Below are positions 26,006-37,953 of a stretch of DNA of 64,000 nucleotides, piece by piece. Origin of the DNA: Cryptomeria japonica (Eukaryota; Streptophyta; Pinopsida; Cupressales; Cupressaceae); NCBI RefSeq assembly GCF_030272615.1, contig NC_081409.1, forward strand, positions 26,855,406 through 26,919,405. Reading direction: 5' to 3'. Positions within the stretch are counted from its first letter, which is position 1. The number at the start of each line of letters is the position of its first letter. A program made the translations under genes and the position numbers. Under the pieces are notes generated by a model. That model was not told where the DNA came from. It ran no database searches and saw only the letters and a program-made list of their open reading frames with translations.

Positions 26006-27180
26006 AATTTTATATTATTAATAATACATATAATATTAATATTAAAGTCGGAGATGTGAATTTTTGTATAAAATCTGTTTGTTTTTTTCATTCAACGTTT
26101 CAAATCAATTTCAATTATTCATCACATAGAAAAGAATATGTGAGATTTGGAATACACATAACCCTTATAAATGTTGTGGGAGATATAAGAGAGGAATAAA
26201 AAATTCAAAAAATAGAAAAGGTAAGTTAAAAGAAAAAGACGACAAGGTCTAAAGAACAAGAGTATTTTTTGAGGACATAAAAAGAGATTAAAAAGAAAAG
26301 AAAAGAAAAGAAATGGCTAGTGAAAGAAAGGAAAAAGAAAACAAATTGAATGAAATTAAAATAAGAAAGATGCAAGAACATAATAATGAACTTTTATTAT
26401 TAACTATTATTATCAATTAGTTAAAAAATTGACATAAAAACTAACCAAAACTTAAAATGCAATATAACTAAGACAAAAGAACCAAATAATAATACACACT
26501 TATATTATAATATAATATTACAATTACTATTACAAACTATTGAAATTATATATTTATGAAACCATTTTATAAACAATATAAAAAATACAAGAATATAATG
26601 ATAAAGGAATAAATAAATATTATAAACTTACAATAATATTATAATAAAATATTATGATTATTAATATGATAAATTAAAACATTAACAAATACAATAATAA
26701 ATTTATGAACAAAATTTATAACATAATGTCATAATAACAAAATAAATACTATTACAATTATGATATTAATGTTAAAATACAAGAAAAATGAAAAAATAAT
26801 ATTATAATGTAAACAATCAATTACAAGAAGAAAATAAGAAAAATAAAAAAGACAAAAAAATCATCAAATAAAATAATCAAAACTAAAATATTAAAAGAAA
26901 TAAGGAAAAATAACAAGAATCAAAAAAAAAAATCAAAATAAAATGAAAGAATTAAGTTTAGAAAGAATAAAAGAAATAAAATTTTAGAAACTAAGACCCA
27001 AAATAATATTATTATATGTTTATAAGCGTGAATGTTTATGTATGATATTACTATATGTTGTCAATTCAAAAGAACAAAACGCAGATTTATTACTTCATTC
27101 ATTGCTTAAATCTTGCACATGTAATAAAGTGAAAGATAATGGAAAATAAAAGTCAAAATAAAAAAAATAAATTAATTTTA
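26006..27180. other. AT-rich non-coding DNA
   Basis: Very A-rich on the plus strand (AAAATAAAA, AATATTATAA). No credible gene; the 68-codon frame at 25993 has no recognisable features. Confidence 0.7.
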
Positions 27181-27187
27181 ACAGTTC

Positions 27188-27287
27188 GCCCGTCTAGCTC
27201 AGTTGGTAGAGCGCAAGGCTCTTAACCTTGTGGTAGAGCGCAAGGCTCTTAACCTTGTGGTCGTGGGTTCGAGCCCCACGGTGGGCG
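27188..27287 (+). tRNA. tRNA-Lys(CUU) with 27-bp internal duplication
   Basis: The sequence has every part of a nuclear tRNA-Lys: acceptor GCCCGTC pairing with GGTGGGC, D arm GCTC/GAGC, anticodon arm CAAGG-CTCTTAA-CCTTG with anticodon CTT, T arm GTGGG-TTCGAGC-CCCAC, and G73. A unit of exactly 27 bp (TGGTAGAGCG...ACCTTG) is present twice in tandem, at 27204-27230 and 27231-27257. The gene is thus 100 bp instead of 73. The duplication repeats the 3' half of the D arm and the whole anticodon arm. Removing one copy leaves a canonical tRNA. As it stands, the RNA is probably misfolded, or has an anticodon-like hairpin in the place of a long variable arm. Downstream T-rich stretches exist, but no clear strong terminator immediately follows. 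Confidence 0.93.
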
Positions 27288-28480
27288 CATTTTGATTTTT
27301 GATTCCAGTAAGTTAATATTGATAACCCTACAAGAAGGGTTGTAATAAGAAACGTCCATTAGTTTTTGACATAACTCACATAATAAAACTTTATTAATTC
27401 TCTATCACATCGCTCTTAAGACATTCATAAATATATAAAACATAAAGGGGTTGATTCAATCTACTACTACAACCCAAACAAACATGTATATTTATGGTTC
27501 ACAAACAATAAACCATGACTATCATTACAAAACCGACTCAACCTATTTCAGCTAAGAAATGAAGACACAACTACAAACAAAAATCTCACATCTAGTACCT
27601 TAATCCAGTTACCTCAATCCCTCTAATACTACAAACTCCTCAAAACCTTCTTACAACTAAACTAAAACAAATTGCTGAATGGTTTTAATGGAATTCATGA
27701 ATTCTAATGAAAAGTTTATGCATCTTACCAATTCAACTCCATAAAAGAGTATTAAAATTCATTACATTCAAATTGTTTAATTTTGTTATTATTTGTCAAT
27801 AGTAGTGAGCATCACCTAGATGCAATGAGTGCTAAGTGGACCACTCATTCTCATGTGAGATGGGTTCTTGTGAACCACTACTCATGAAACATGGATCAAT
27901 GAGTTTGACTTGAAATGTACACAGTTGAATCCTGACAGCAATTTCATAATGAAAATTTTACTATCTAATTTCATTATTGGGTATTATTAAAAAAAATATA
28001 AGATATTCTTAACAATGAATAGAGAAATCACAAGAACAATTTATTTCAATGAGATTGTTTATGAATTGTTTGATCCTATGGAAATTGGAAAATCCATACA
28101 ATGTTTTGGAAGCAACAATGCATGGGTGCCAACATGTATTAATTTTTATATTTTGACTCGATGATATGAGGCACTACGCTTATCTAACAATTTGGCTTTT
28201 GGCTTGGAGGCAATTACATATGATAATATCAAGAATAACCTTAGCCTTACAAATCGTCAATTTTCCACTCAAAAACTAAACAGTTTAAAAATAATTAACT
28301 TCAACATTTACTATCTTTTGCTCAATTGGTAAGAAAGATTATATCACTTATACATATTTTGTAGGGTCATGGAAAAGATTTCTCTTTCGTGCCTATGACA
28401 TATGACCTTTGCATATGAAATTTTTAATTAACCAATATGGCACTTCATTGTCATATTGTGTGCCTTATGGAGATAAGCAC
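27288..28480. other. No feature recognised
   Basis: AT-rich intergenic DNA without coding signal, repeats of note or RNA motifs. Confidence 0.6.
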
Positions 28481-28710
28481 TTGAGGAGAACCCAGAAGTG
28501 TGTGTGAGTGAGAGAGAGATGAAGATGGATATAGAGAGGGGAGATATATATAAATATATAGAGGAGGAGGGAGAGAGGAAAATAAATAGAGAGATGATAG
28601 AGCAAAAGTAGAGAGATATTGAAAGAGAGAGGGAGAGAGTAGGATATATGAGGATAGAAAGAGGGATCTAGATAATGAGATAACATAGTGAGAGAGGGAG
28701 ATTGATTCTT
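28481..28710. repeat. Purine-rich simple sequence
   Basis: GAGAGA/GATATA-rich tract similar to 23.0-25.3 kb. The Ser/Leu-rich minus frame here is spurious. Confidence 0.85.
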
Positions 28711-30300
28711 CTTAGATATATGATCTTTAAATATAATTTCATATATAAGAGATGAGACTTTTAGAACTAAATAATATATTATACCATTAATCTTATGAGC
28801 CAAATGTTAAATAAGAAATAAATGATATAATATAAAATATATTATAACGTTTATCATTATAGTACAAAGTTGGGACTTAAATATGAATAAAATACCATCG
28901 AATATGGTTTTTTAAATATTTATTCATTTATAACAATTTATAATATTGTCATGTCCCCTTCCAAAGGCAGTTGAGCTTTTGCAGGATTAGCTTATTGATA
29001 GGAGTCCCCATAGACTAATATAGTGGATAGGGGACCTGCACAGTGGAACGAGTGACTTTGGGGAGGCATATGAGTCATTTTTGGAGTCTTGAGCCAGTTT
29101 CCTATTTTTTAGGAAGGGCTTCTATTTTTTTAGGGAATGACTATCACCCAGAGTGTGGGGAAGCATAGCAAGAGTTACTAGGAGCATCCTCGGTTGTTTT
29201 GGAGGCGCCTCCTAAATTTTAGGGAGGTTCCTATTTTTTAGGATAAAACTGGTAGTCACCAATGGACCCACCAAGATGTCGGGAGGATTGTGTTGGGATG
29301 AATTTTGAAATTTTGTCTGCCATAAGTCAAGGTTTTATTCCCACTGTGATGTTTTTGGCCTAAAAGCCCTTAAATCCTAAACCCCTATCTTGTTTTGCTT
29401 CCTTTTGTTTTGTTTGTGCAATGACCTTCAACAATTGATTCTCGGTACTTAAGTTATCACTTAAAGCCCAATACATCGTCTCGACAACCAACCCCCTTGT
29501 GTTAGCCACTCGGTCGGCTTGTATTCCTAGGTTCCATATCATCGTGCACATTCACTAAGATCAATGATCCAGGCGACTGTGCAATTAAACAAAGATGCAA
29601 ACAAAGCTTAACTCCACAACCACGCTTGCTTATGTGGCGGGTGGGTCCCGCTCTCGATGATTGGATGTGCATATGATCAAGTAAGCAACTGACACACAAA
29701 AAATAGGATGATATGGTGGAGGAGTGGGCCCGGTGTACTCGCGCCTTATCTGTTGCATTGAGAAAACAACTTGTTTGTGATCAATGGACAGTAAGCTCAC
29801 ACGATTGCATGATTAATGAAAGTTGTGCCCAAGAGTTATCTCTGCCACAAACATGACATGTGGGCCCTGCATAGAGGATGACAATGACTGTGTGTACCAA
29901 TGAGGAAAGGGACACTTGGTTGCCTATACCACACAATAAGGTTGAGGGTCCCATTCTCTCACCAATTAGAAGAATTAAAGAGCAATACCTTCAAGACAAA
30001 TCAACAGCTGAGATACACACGTGATTGCACGATTGTGTGGAGATGTGCAACCAAGATAATTTCGTAGTGCCAAGAAGACAACAATGAATAAATAATAATA
30101 AAGTTTCTACGTGCCAAATTCTTATTCACCGCTGATTGACCAAGATCTTGTTGTAGGGCCCTAACATTCAAATATGAATCCTAACGGCTATCTCCCACCA
30201 TTACACCAATCTATGTGCCCGTTGTTAATGAACTCAATTTCCCATTGTAATTCAGATTTCCTTGGCCATATCTACACCGTCTCTATTCAATTCTGGATTT
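28711..30300. other. Probable decayed LTR-type repeat, no gene
   Basis: Around 28950-29340 there is TGTCATGTCCCCTTCC and a repeated TTTTTTAGG(G/A)A phrase, which look like LTR remnants. The rest (29.4-30.3 kb) holds nothing identifiable. Confidence 0.35.
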
Positions 30301-30330
30301 ACAATGCTTTGAATGTATTTTGAATCTCTC

Positions 30331-30338
30331 TATAAAAA
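30331..30338 (+). promoter_or_regulatory. TATA-like box before the decayed ORF
   Basis: TCTCTATAAAAAATT lies about 200 bp upstream of the ATG at 30531, a plausible core promoter for the gene remnant that follows. Confidence 0.3.
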
Positions 30339-30530
30339 ATTTCTATCACAATTAGGGTTTGCAGAATAGGGGTTATCGCAATATCCTATCTACATTCATT
30401 GTATCTTTCCTATTGGCTTTTGTGTTCCTTGATTCTGTTCAAACTTTTGAATGCCATGTTTCTGGCTTGAGCCAAATTTTAGAGATTGAAATATTATTCC
30501 TACAGACTAGAGCAAACCCTAATCTTTAAA

Positions 30531-31293
30531 ATGGAAGAATCCTCCAGTTTGGGAAAAAGAAAGTTTTTAGAAGAGCTAATTGCTTAGCTCCCTGGCTCAA
30601 TTGAAACACAAAAGAGGTCGAAGCCAGGGTCTAGGCCTAATGAATTCATCGTTGATCACTCGACAAGAATTAGAGATGCATTAATTCCACCATGGGGTCT
30701 TAGCTTATGGAGAAGAGGTTATAACAAGAAGAAAGAGAAGATTCCAGTTTCAAACATATGAAATTGCAATTTAGGGAGGCTTGTAGTGCCAAATGTGTAT
30801 GTCAACACTGAATTGATTTCTGCTATAGCTGCAAACTAAAAGCCAGACACTAGAGAGATTGTGGCAAGTGAAGGTGGCAGACTCATTGAAATCACAAGAG
30901 ATGTCATCAATGAGGTTTTCATACTTAATCCTCATATGGATTGGGTTATTGATCCACAAGAGTTGGATGCAAAATATAAGGAGGCTTGCTTCATTTAGGC
31001 CTCCAGGAATAAGAGGGGATGATAGGAAATTAACTTCACAACAGACTGCCCCCTATAATGTTGATTTATTTGCTAGCTATTTTGCAGATGCTTACTATGC
31101 CCTTTGCCAAGTATTTGTTGCAGATGCAAGAGACCTGGTTCCTAATTGGATGCTTGTGGTATGTATGGATATCCAAAGTAGAGACTTCAATAGGACATTT
31201 GACTATGCTTTTATGGTGGCTAAAGGCCATCATAATACCCTTCGTGACATCAAGACTGGAAAATCATCAATTTTCAGGCATTACTCTTTGTAA
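30531..31293 (+). pseudogene. Decayed relative of the 1049-codon unknown gene
   Basis: From ATG at 30531 the frame reads MEESSS..., then basic residues, with in-frame stops near 30585, 30760 and 30840. It then shifts frame to the 30859-31293 stretch. Aligned by eye to the ORF at 45976-49125, it matches in order: the start (MEESSS against MEPSSS), NLGRLVVPNVYVNTEL against NLGKLVVPNVFVDVEL, KPDTREI against NPRTKTI, and YFADAYYALCQV followed by VVCMDIQSRD against YFKYTYYAAAQV and VMVLCADLQSKD. Only about the first third of the protein is left, because an LTR follows from about 31300. It is a divergent paralogue, not a recent copy. Function unknown. Confidence 0.75.
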
Positions 31294-31299
31294 AGTGGA

Positions 31300-32474
31300 A
31301 AATTGGATCCCAGTGACTCCCCACCTAGGAGAGAGAAAGGAAGCCACTAGGATGATTTTCACTTGGGAGATACTTTACATTTAAAAGAGGGGCTTGAATC
31401 TGCTAGATCCAAATCTGAGGGAAACAAGGATGTGAATTCTGAGTGGATTACAAGTGGTTGAATTGTGATTTACCCTCTTTTGTAAATGAGAAAGTTGACT
31501 TGTTGACTATGTCAAAAAGAGAGAGGAAGTGAGTGAAATGAGGAGCTACCAGTTTGGGATCACGTTGTAACTTCGGATCTAAGCTAATTAGACTGATGTG
31601 GATCTTCCCTACAAATTTGGAGAAAAGTTGTTTGGACCGTGGCAGGAATGTACATGGTCCGCCACAAAATCCGCAAAATGAAAAGGGTTCTTTTATCTCT
31701 GCAAATGAAGCTCAACCCTGCAATTACAGTTGTGCACCTGCAACCTACACATAGAAAAGAGAAGAAAGGGGGGGTTGTGGATAGGGTTTGCCTTAGTCAA
31801 ACCTCGATTGAGGAATCAACCTTGAAAGAAAGCAATTTCAAATGCTTGAATGTAATCAATGGAGATGTATACCTTGTAGATCTGCAAGTTGTTGATGATG
31901 ATTTCTTTGCTTCTTGAATGTAACCACAAATGTTGTATGAAATGGCATGTAATATGACAAAACCCTAATACACACACATGCTTGCAAGTGAATGTTGTAA
32001 TGTTGCTCCAATGGGTGAATGAAGAAGACTTGAATGCTTGATGATGACCTTGAAACCTTGTATCTTCTCCTTATGCTCTTTATCCGTCTTTTCGTTGTCC
32101 ATTCATCCATGAATGAGGGTATTGAATTCCTTTTTATACATGCCTCAAGGATTAATTTTCAACCACCAAAGGTGGACAAAGAGGAATTGCAAACCCCAAA
32201 GACAAATAATACATAGGAGACCGGGAAGATCGAACATAGGGTCACCCTAAGAGGTGAGGACAAGGGTGCCACACTCCTATCCTAGGAGGACAGGGGCGTC
32301 CTGCCCTATTTTGGGGATCGGATAGGGTCTAGAGCAGACACAGAACATGAAGGATGAAGGGTGAAGGGTTGGAAATGAAGAAATAGGTCTTGGTTAGGGA
32401 AGTAGATACCATTGCCAAGGTGAGGACCCAAAATATGGTTAAAATTGCAGGGGTCACAATTTTATGACACTACA
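31300..32474 (-). mobile_element. 3' LTR of a gypsy element, minus orientation
   Basis: The minus strand begins TGTAGTGTCATAAAATTGTGACCC at 32474, directly after a polypurine tract. It has TATAAAAAGG at 32131-32138. Its U3 contains inverted repeats around 32262-32312 (CCTAGGAGGACAGGGGCGTCCTGCC region). It is homologous along its length to 58.9-60.1 kb (shared ACATTTAAAAGA(A/G)GGG, ACAGTTG(T/C)GCACCT(G/A)CAACCTACACA, GGGTCACAATTTTATGACA). The left end is approximate. Confidence 0.75.
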
Positions 32475-32490
32475 TTTAGCCCCCACTTTA
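32475..32490 (-). promoter_or_regulatory. Polypurine tract of the gypsy element
   Basis: The minus strand reads TAAAGTGGGGGCTAAA, abutting the LTR start TGTAGTG. It shows that the internal region lies to the right and that this LTR is the 3' one. Confidence 0.75.
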
Positions 32491-35235
32491 GCGGGAGTAT
32501 GGGCTTACACCACTACTGTCGGTAAAGTAGAAGAAAGAGAGAGATGAAGAGCAATGCCACAAGGAGTATAAGACACCACTAATATTGAGGAGAGAGAAAG
32601 CCCCCAATCTTAGGGTCTTAACTCATGCCAACATATTGAAGAGAACACAAAACAAAAAGGCACAAGACACACAAAACAAAGAAAAAGCGCAAAAAAGACA
32701 CACGACAAGAACAAGACACAAGACAAAAAACTAACTAGCCAAAGAGATCTCGAGCTCAGATGTCTCAACAACTAATCAGGACACAAAAACTAATGCCATC
32801 ACATAAACACGAGCGATCACATAAAAGAGAAAAGCTGACATCATCCATGAACTATCAATAATAAAACTATGAGTTCGTGAGAGGAAGAAGAGAGAGAGAA
32901 CATGAATTCACACTTTGGTCATCCATGAGAAGAAAACCAAAGAATAAAGAAACCATGGACGTCTTGCCCCTAAAACTAGGCAATCCATGGAGAGAAGGAC
33001 ATGGAAAATCTCGCCCCTAGAGCCAGTCTAGGTTATCCATGTAAAGAGAGAGAGTGAGAACACTGTTAGTTCCACTCAACCTCATGCACATGTGTGTAAG
33101 TGAGGTTTGAAGCGCCTCATAGGAGTCTATGCCTGAGTACTCTACAACCTATATAGAATGTATAGTACAAGTGTCAAGAAAGGTGTGATATCTCTCTCTA
33201 AGAGACTATGATTTGGTTCTGAGAATAATCACCCCGCATAAAAGAAAAGTGGCATCATCTCGTTCTAAGAGACTGTGCTCTGGTTCCAAGAATGACCCAC
33301 TTAACAAGAGAGAAGTGATGACATCTTTCTATAAGAGGTTTCCCTCTAGTTCCAAGAATGTCCCACTGCATAAGAAAAGAAGAAGTGAAGACATCTCACT
33401 CTAAGAGACTATGCTCTGGTTCCAAGAATGACCCACTGTACAAAAAGTGACAACATCTTTCTCTAAGAGGCTTCCCTCTGGTTCCAAGAATGTCCCATTG
33501 TTCAATGCATGAGAGAAGTATGATACAAAGGAGCAGTGTGCGTGCCCCCCCCTTAAGATGTCAACATATGTTGATGTTGATATCTTAAGGAAAGAAGAAC
33601 AAGGATACCTACCTTCATCACAAAGAAGATATTCGCTATGCAACAATGTCATAAATCCAAGCAAGAGAGGGAATACTCTTCAAGAAAGGATAAGATAGTT
33701 GAACAAAGATTTCTTGGTGTAAGTGTAAAGTTGATCCTTGGAGGAGAAGGGATCTTTTTTCAAAATACATCTACCCCTAAGAGGAGTTGTCTTAGACAAA
33801 TATAACATCTTCTAGAACAAGAAAAGGAAAGAACAAAAAATCAATCCTTCCTCCTATTTCTAGGTGAAAATGATTTTTGATGAGAGATGACTCATGTTTA
33901 TCCCCCAGAGGGATGGTTAGATTTATCATAGATGTACATTACCAAGTGTAAAAGAGGTCGTAGTCAAGGATTAACACTTCTTATATAAGAGATAATCCTT
34001 AAGTCAATAACCAACAATTCTACATGAGGAATGACATCAAGTAATAGAACTCACACCATCCACTTAATAGAGCAAAGTGGATCCCTATAGAAAGAGAGAG
34101 AGAAGGATCATTGCCCCCCAAGCTAATGGGACAATGAGAAGAGCTTACACAATCTACTAGAGAGAGATTAAACATAAGCAAATGTGCAATGAACTTACAT
34201 GAACACATGCAAGAAAAGACATTAGTAAATGTAAAATACACTTCTTAAGAAGTGGTAATCTTCGAAAGGAAGAGAGAAAAAGCATCATATATTCCTCAAG
34301 GGGGATTAATCATAAAAGCATACCATTGTAAGAAATTATAATCACATATGAAAAATGCAGCCCCTAAAGGAAATAATGATACAAGGGAAAGGAGTGAAAA
34401 TCCTTGCCCCCCAAGTGAGGAGATCAGGAGAAATATTACACATTTTCTAATGGTGATTAGTTTCAAGAGATATGGCATCCTAGTGGAACACATCCTTTCA
34501 AGGAAGGGATACATACTTCTCAAGAGATAATTTCCTTCTAAGGGGCATATCATACTTGTGAATAATCGAAACCATAGAAGAGGTAAGATTTCCAAGAGAA
34601 TGAAGGAAAGAGAAGAAGTGCAGTACTCATTGAGGATGCCCCTCTCCAAGAAAAGAGGAAAATCAAAGAACAATTATATGCTCGCATAGGAATAGCCCTA
34701 TGCAAGAAAAGAGATCTAATAATGAATAATGCACCAAGATAGAGATAAATACATAGAAAGGAGAAGAAAAAAAGACTTCATGTTTCTGCCCCAAAGTATG
34801 TTAAAGAAAAACACTGCCACCACTAATGATAAAGAGCCCCGTGAAATGGGCTAATTATACCATAGGATGAAGAGCAACATGAAGGGAAAAGAAGTGCTAA
34901 GGCACTATGTTTTTACCAAGAAATACAACAAGCTCAGTTGTGAGACAAATGTGCACAAGATCATATTGTAGTTGAACAAATTTCTTAAATGCATAACATT
35001 TTCCAAGAGAATGTGAATATAAATCATGAAAAATGTGATATTCAATACCTTTCACTTGCTTTATTTATTTATTTTTTTGAGGAAAAAAGGAAATGTTCTT
35101 GTCATATTTCAATCTCCAATAGATTCTTGCAGCTAATCTGTTAGGATGGTAAATATCTTCTTGCCATGAAGGAGAGGGTTTGTTAGAAGAAGTTTCATTA
35201 TCCATAATTCTAATTTTTCCACTATCTATGCCATC
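32491..35235 (-). mobile_element. Non-coding internal region of the gypsy element
   Basis: This is the place where pol would be expected between gag and the PPT, but no protease, RT or integrase is present. The region is rich in GAGAGA, GCCCCCCAAG and AAGAAAAG phrases with loose repetition (TTGCCCCCCAAG near 34110 and 34403). The short open frames show no domain. The element appears to be non-autonomous, or to have lost pol. Confidence 0.55.
33185..33500. repeat. Five imperfect tandem repeats of about 66 bp
   Basis: The phrase (C)TGGTTCCAAGAATG(A/T)CCCAC, preceded by TCTAAGAGRCT, recurs with key positions near 33213, 33281, 33347, 33417 and 33479 (spacings 62-70). It lies in the non-coding part of the gypsy internal region. 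Confidence 0.85.
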
Positions 35236-35239
35236 TTGA

Positions 35240-37930
35240 ATAGATTTTCAAAAATAAAGTCAACCATCAGCATTATGGTCATGGGCTTGATGAAATAAAC
35301 AAAAAGGACGCTTTGAAGAAGAAGCATTCTTGGAGACTCTCTTAATTTGTTGTTTTTGAAGGTAATCTTTAAAGTTTTGAAGCCTAAGGAATTCATCCAT
35401 AGAAAGAGGGGTACTACTTCCTAGGCCTCTTGTAGTAGTTTGTGTAGGAGGATTTATAGGGACATGAATTCCATGCTCAAATTTCCCAACTCCTTGTCCT
35501 TTAAAACCTTGTTTTGTCATTATATGAAAGCCATGACTATAAGAATGTTGCAATTAACTAGATGGAGGAACAAGATCATGAATTTCTTTGAAATATTATG
35601 TGTAAGGAGATAGAAAAGGATTTGTAGATGAAGGAGGAGTATCATGTGGAATTAGAATCACTTTGCCTTATCAAGCTTATCCTTTTTGGAAGATTAGAGA
35701 AGAACATCTTCATCATCTAAAAGCTCATTTTTAGTGATTTCTATGCGAGGAGAAAGGTCACGAATAAAATGCATGACATCATCCTCTCTACATAGACTTT
35801 GATGTTGAAGATAGGTCCTGGGAGAATAAGGAGGATCCAAAGATGTAAGAATGTTGATGTTGTCATATTTCCCCCCTTGCTCAAGGGTGTGTGTAGAAGA
35901 AGAAGATGGATTCATATAGTTTAGATAGAAAGGAGGGGTTTTAACCTTTTGAGTTTGTTGTTCATCTTTCTTTGCTTGAGAGGTATTAGATAGGACAACT
36001 TTGGGCCGCTCCTTAGAAGGCTCTTATGACAAAGAAAATTCAGATAAGGCACTTTGTAACAAATCATTTTGCCCTGGAAGAGATAAGGAATCCCACATTG
36101 AGACACTAACATGTGTCTTCTTCAATAGATCCAAAATATTAAATGAGCTTGCACTAACCTTCTAATGTCCCTTTTTAGCGGCAACATCTTCTTGCACTTG
36201 TGCTAATTGTAGTTGGCTTCTAGGTTGGCTTCTAGGTTGATCTTTGTTGGTTGTCGGTTGTCCTCTTGGTAGTATTTGCATATTCTGAGTACTTGAAGGC
36301 ACTTTGTTGGCTTGTTGGCTTGTAGAATCCTGATTTTTTCTTTTATCAAGTTGTTGTTGGCCTTTATCAGCTTGTTGATTACCATTACTATCTTGTTGTC
36401 CCACGTCAATGGCTCTCTTTTTGGACCTTGTATTCATTGCAATAGGAGTGTAGGATTGGTTTTTTTGTTTGTGAGTGATTAACATAACAAAAATCCTCAC
36501 CTTGCCAATTCATTAAAGCCATATCGAGAGTATCTTGTTCCTCTTTAATCTCTTTCCCTGCATCTTGAAAGGACATAGCATGACTCTAGACCATGAGAGC
36601 TTGAGCTTGAATTGCATTAAAATAGGTGGCTGGATTGTGCGGTTGGTTACATGGATAACACCAATCTTGTGCCATATTATTTTGCACAGGTACAATCTCT
36701 TTGGATGAGCTTTGAGAGTTGGGATTGTAAGGTTGAGATGTTCTATTATTATAATTTCTCCTTTGTCCTTGAGGTTTAGCTTGATAATTAGACCTATTAG
36801 GCTAATAAGGAGCTTGGTAAGGGGATTGGTATGGTACCCTATTAGGATTTTGGGATACTTGCTTCTTGATATTCACTACATCACTTCCCAAGGTTTGCAA
36901 GGTTCTTTGCATCTGTTGATTATTGTCATCATGATTCTTCAACATCCCTTTTATGTCTTGAAATTCTTTTAAAGGGTCTAGGATAGCCTTCTCTTGAGAC
37001 GTAGATTGAAAATTTAGTGTTGGTAAAGGTGGGAAACAACTAGAGGAGGCTCTAAAAGAGGTACAATAGCCTGTATTTCTGGAAAAATAGGCATAGGAGG
37101 CCTAGGAGTTATTTTACTAGCTTGATTTAAATAGTTCTCTGCTTTGATAACAATATCAAATGCATCTGGGAGAGTATTTGCACCCATAGATAGAATCATA
37201 ATTGAAATGTCAATGTTAAGGGCCTTAAGATAATATAAAAATGCATGTGCAAGAGTAGGCCTTACTGTGAAATGGATTTTGTATCAAGTTTTCTGGAAGC
37301 GGAAATTGAAGTCATTCATCTTCTCTTGAGGAGCTCTCCTTGTGGTACTTAGCTATTCTAACAATGACAAATGATCAGATTTATCCTCAAAATGTGAATT
37401 CAACTTATCACCTAGATCATCCTAGGTAGCCACTGAATTGATAGGTAATCCTCTGAACCATTGAAGAGATTTCCCTTTTAATGATGCAACCAAAAATCTG
37501 ATTGCAACATTCTCTTGTGTGATATGGTGAACTCCACATAGTGAAGCTATCTCCCTTATGTACTCAATTGGTGTGGTTTGGTCTTCTCTTGTGAAGAAAG
37601 GTAAACTCTTCAATGTTACTAAAGGAATATCATCATGATGTGTAAAGTTCAAGTGGTTGCCATGATTGAATGGAACAAAAGGTTGAACCCGATTGAGCCA
37701 TTGGAATAACAGGTGGACTCAAATGTGCTTGAGTTGAAGAGCTTGAAAACAAGGGATTGTTGTAAGTGGTAATAGCAGGCTAAGAAATAGGAGTAGGCAA
37801 AACTTGAACTGATGGATTTGATGAATTTGCTAGATTTGCATCCTTCTTTGTTGCCTTACTCTTCCTCTTTGGCGATGATAGATGAGAATGCTCAATAGGC
37901 TCCTTACTTTGCCTTGTTTGAATCTTTCTC
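35240..37930 (-). pseudogene. Gypsy gag polyprotein remnant
   Basis: The N-terminal retrotransposon gag domain is visible at 37422-37652 (LPFFTREDQTTPIEYIREI..., then RFLVASLKGKSLQWFRGLP). Next come fragments at 37014-37199 and a Gln/Asn-rich linker near 36900-36750. A Cys-containing WCYPCNQPHNP block lies near 36650. Around 35430-35530 is a glycine-rich stretch like the G-patch found in some plant gypsy proteins (GFKGQGVGKFEHGIHVPI, then RGLG). It ends with a Cys/His motif (FCLFHQAHDH) at 35265. Several frameshifts and stops break it. The 5' part is cut at 37953 by the copia insertion. Confidence 0.75.
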
Positions 37931-37953
37931 ACAAGCTACAATTCATTGGATCT

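Noticed and set aside
27188-27287. Two overlapping tRNA genes
   Set aside because: There is only one acceptor stem and one T arm. The structure is a single tRNA with a 27-bp internal repeat.
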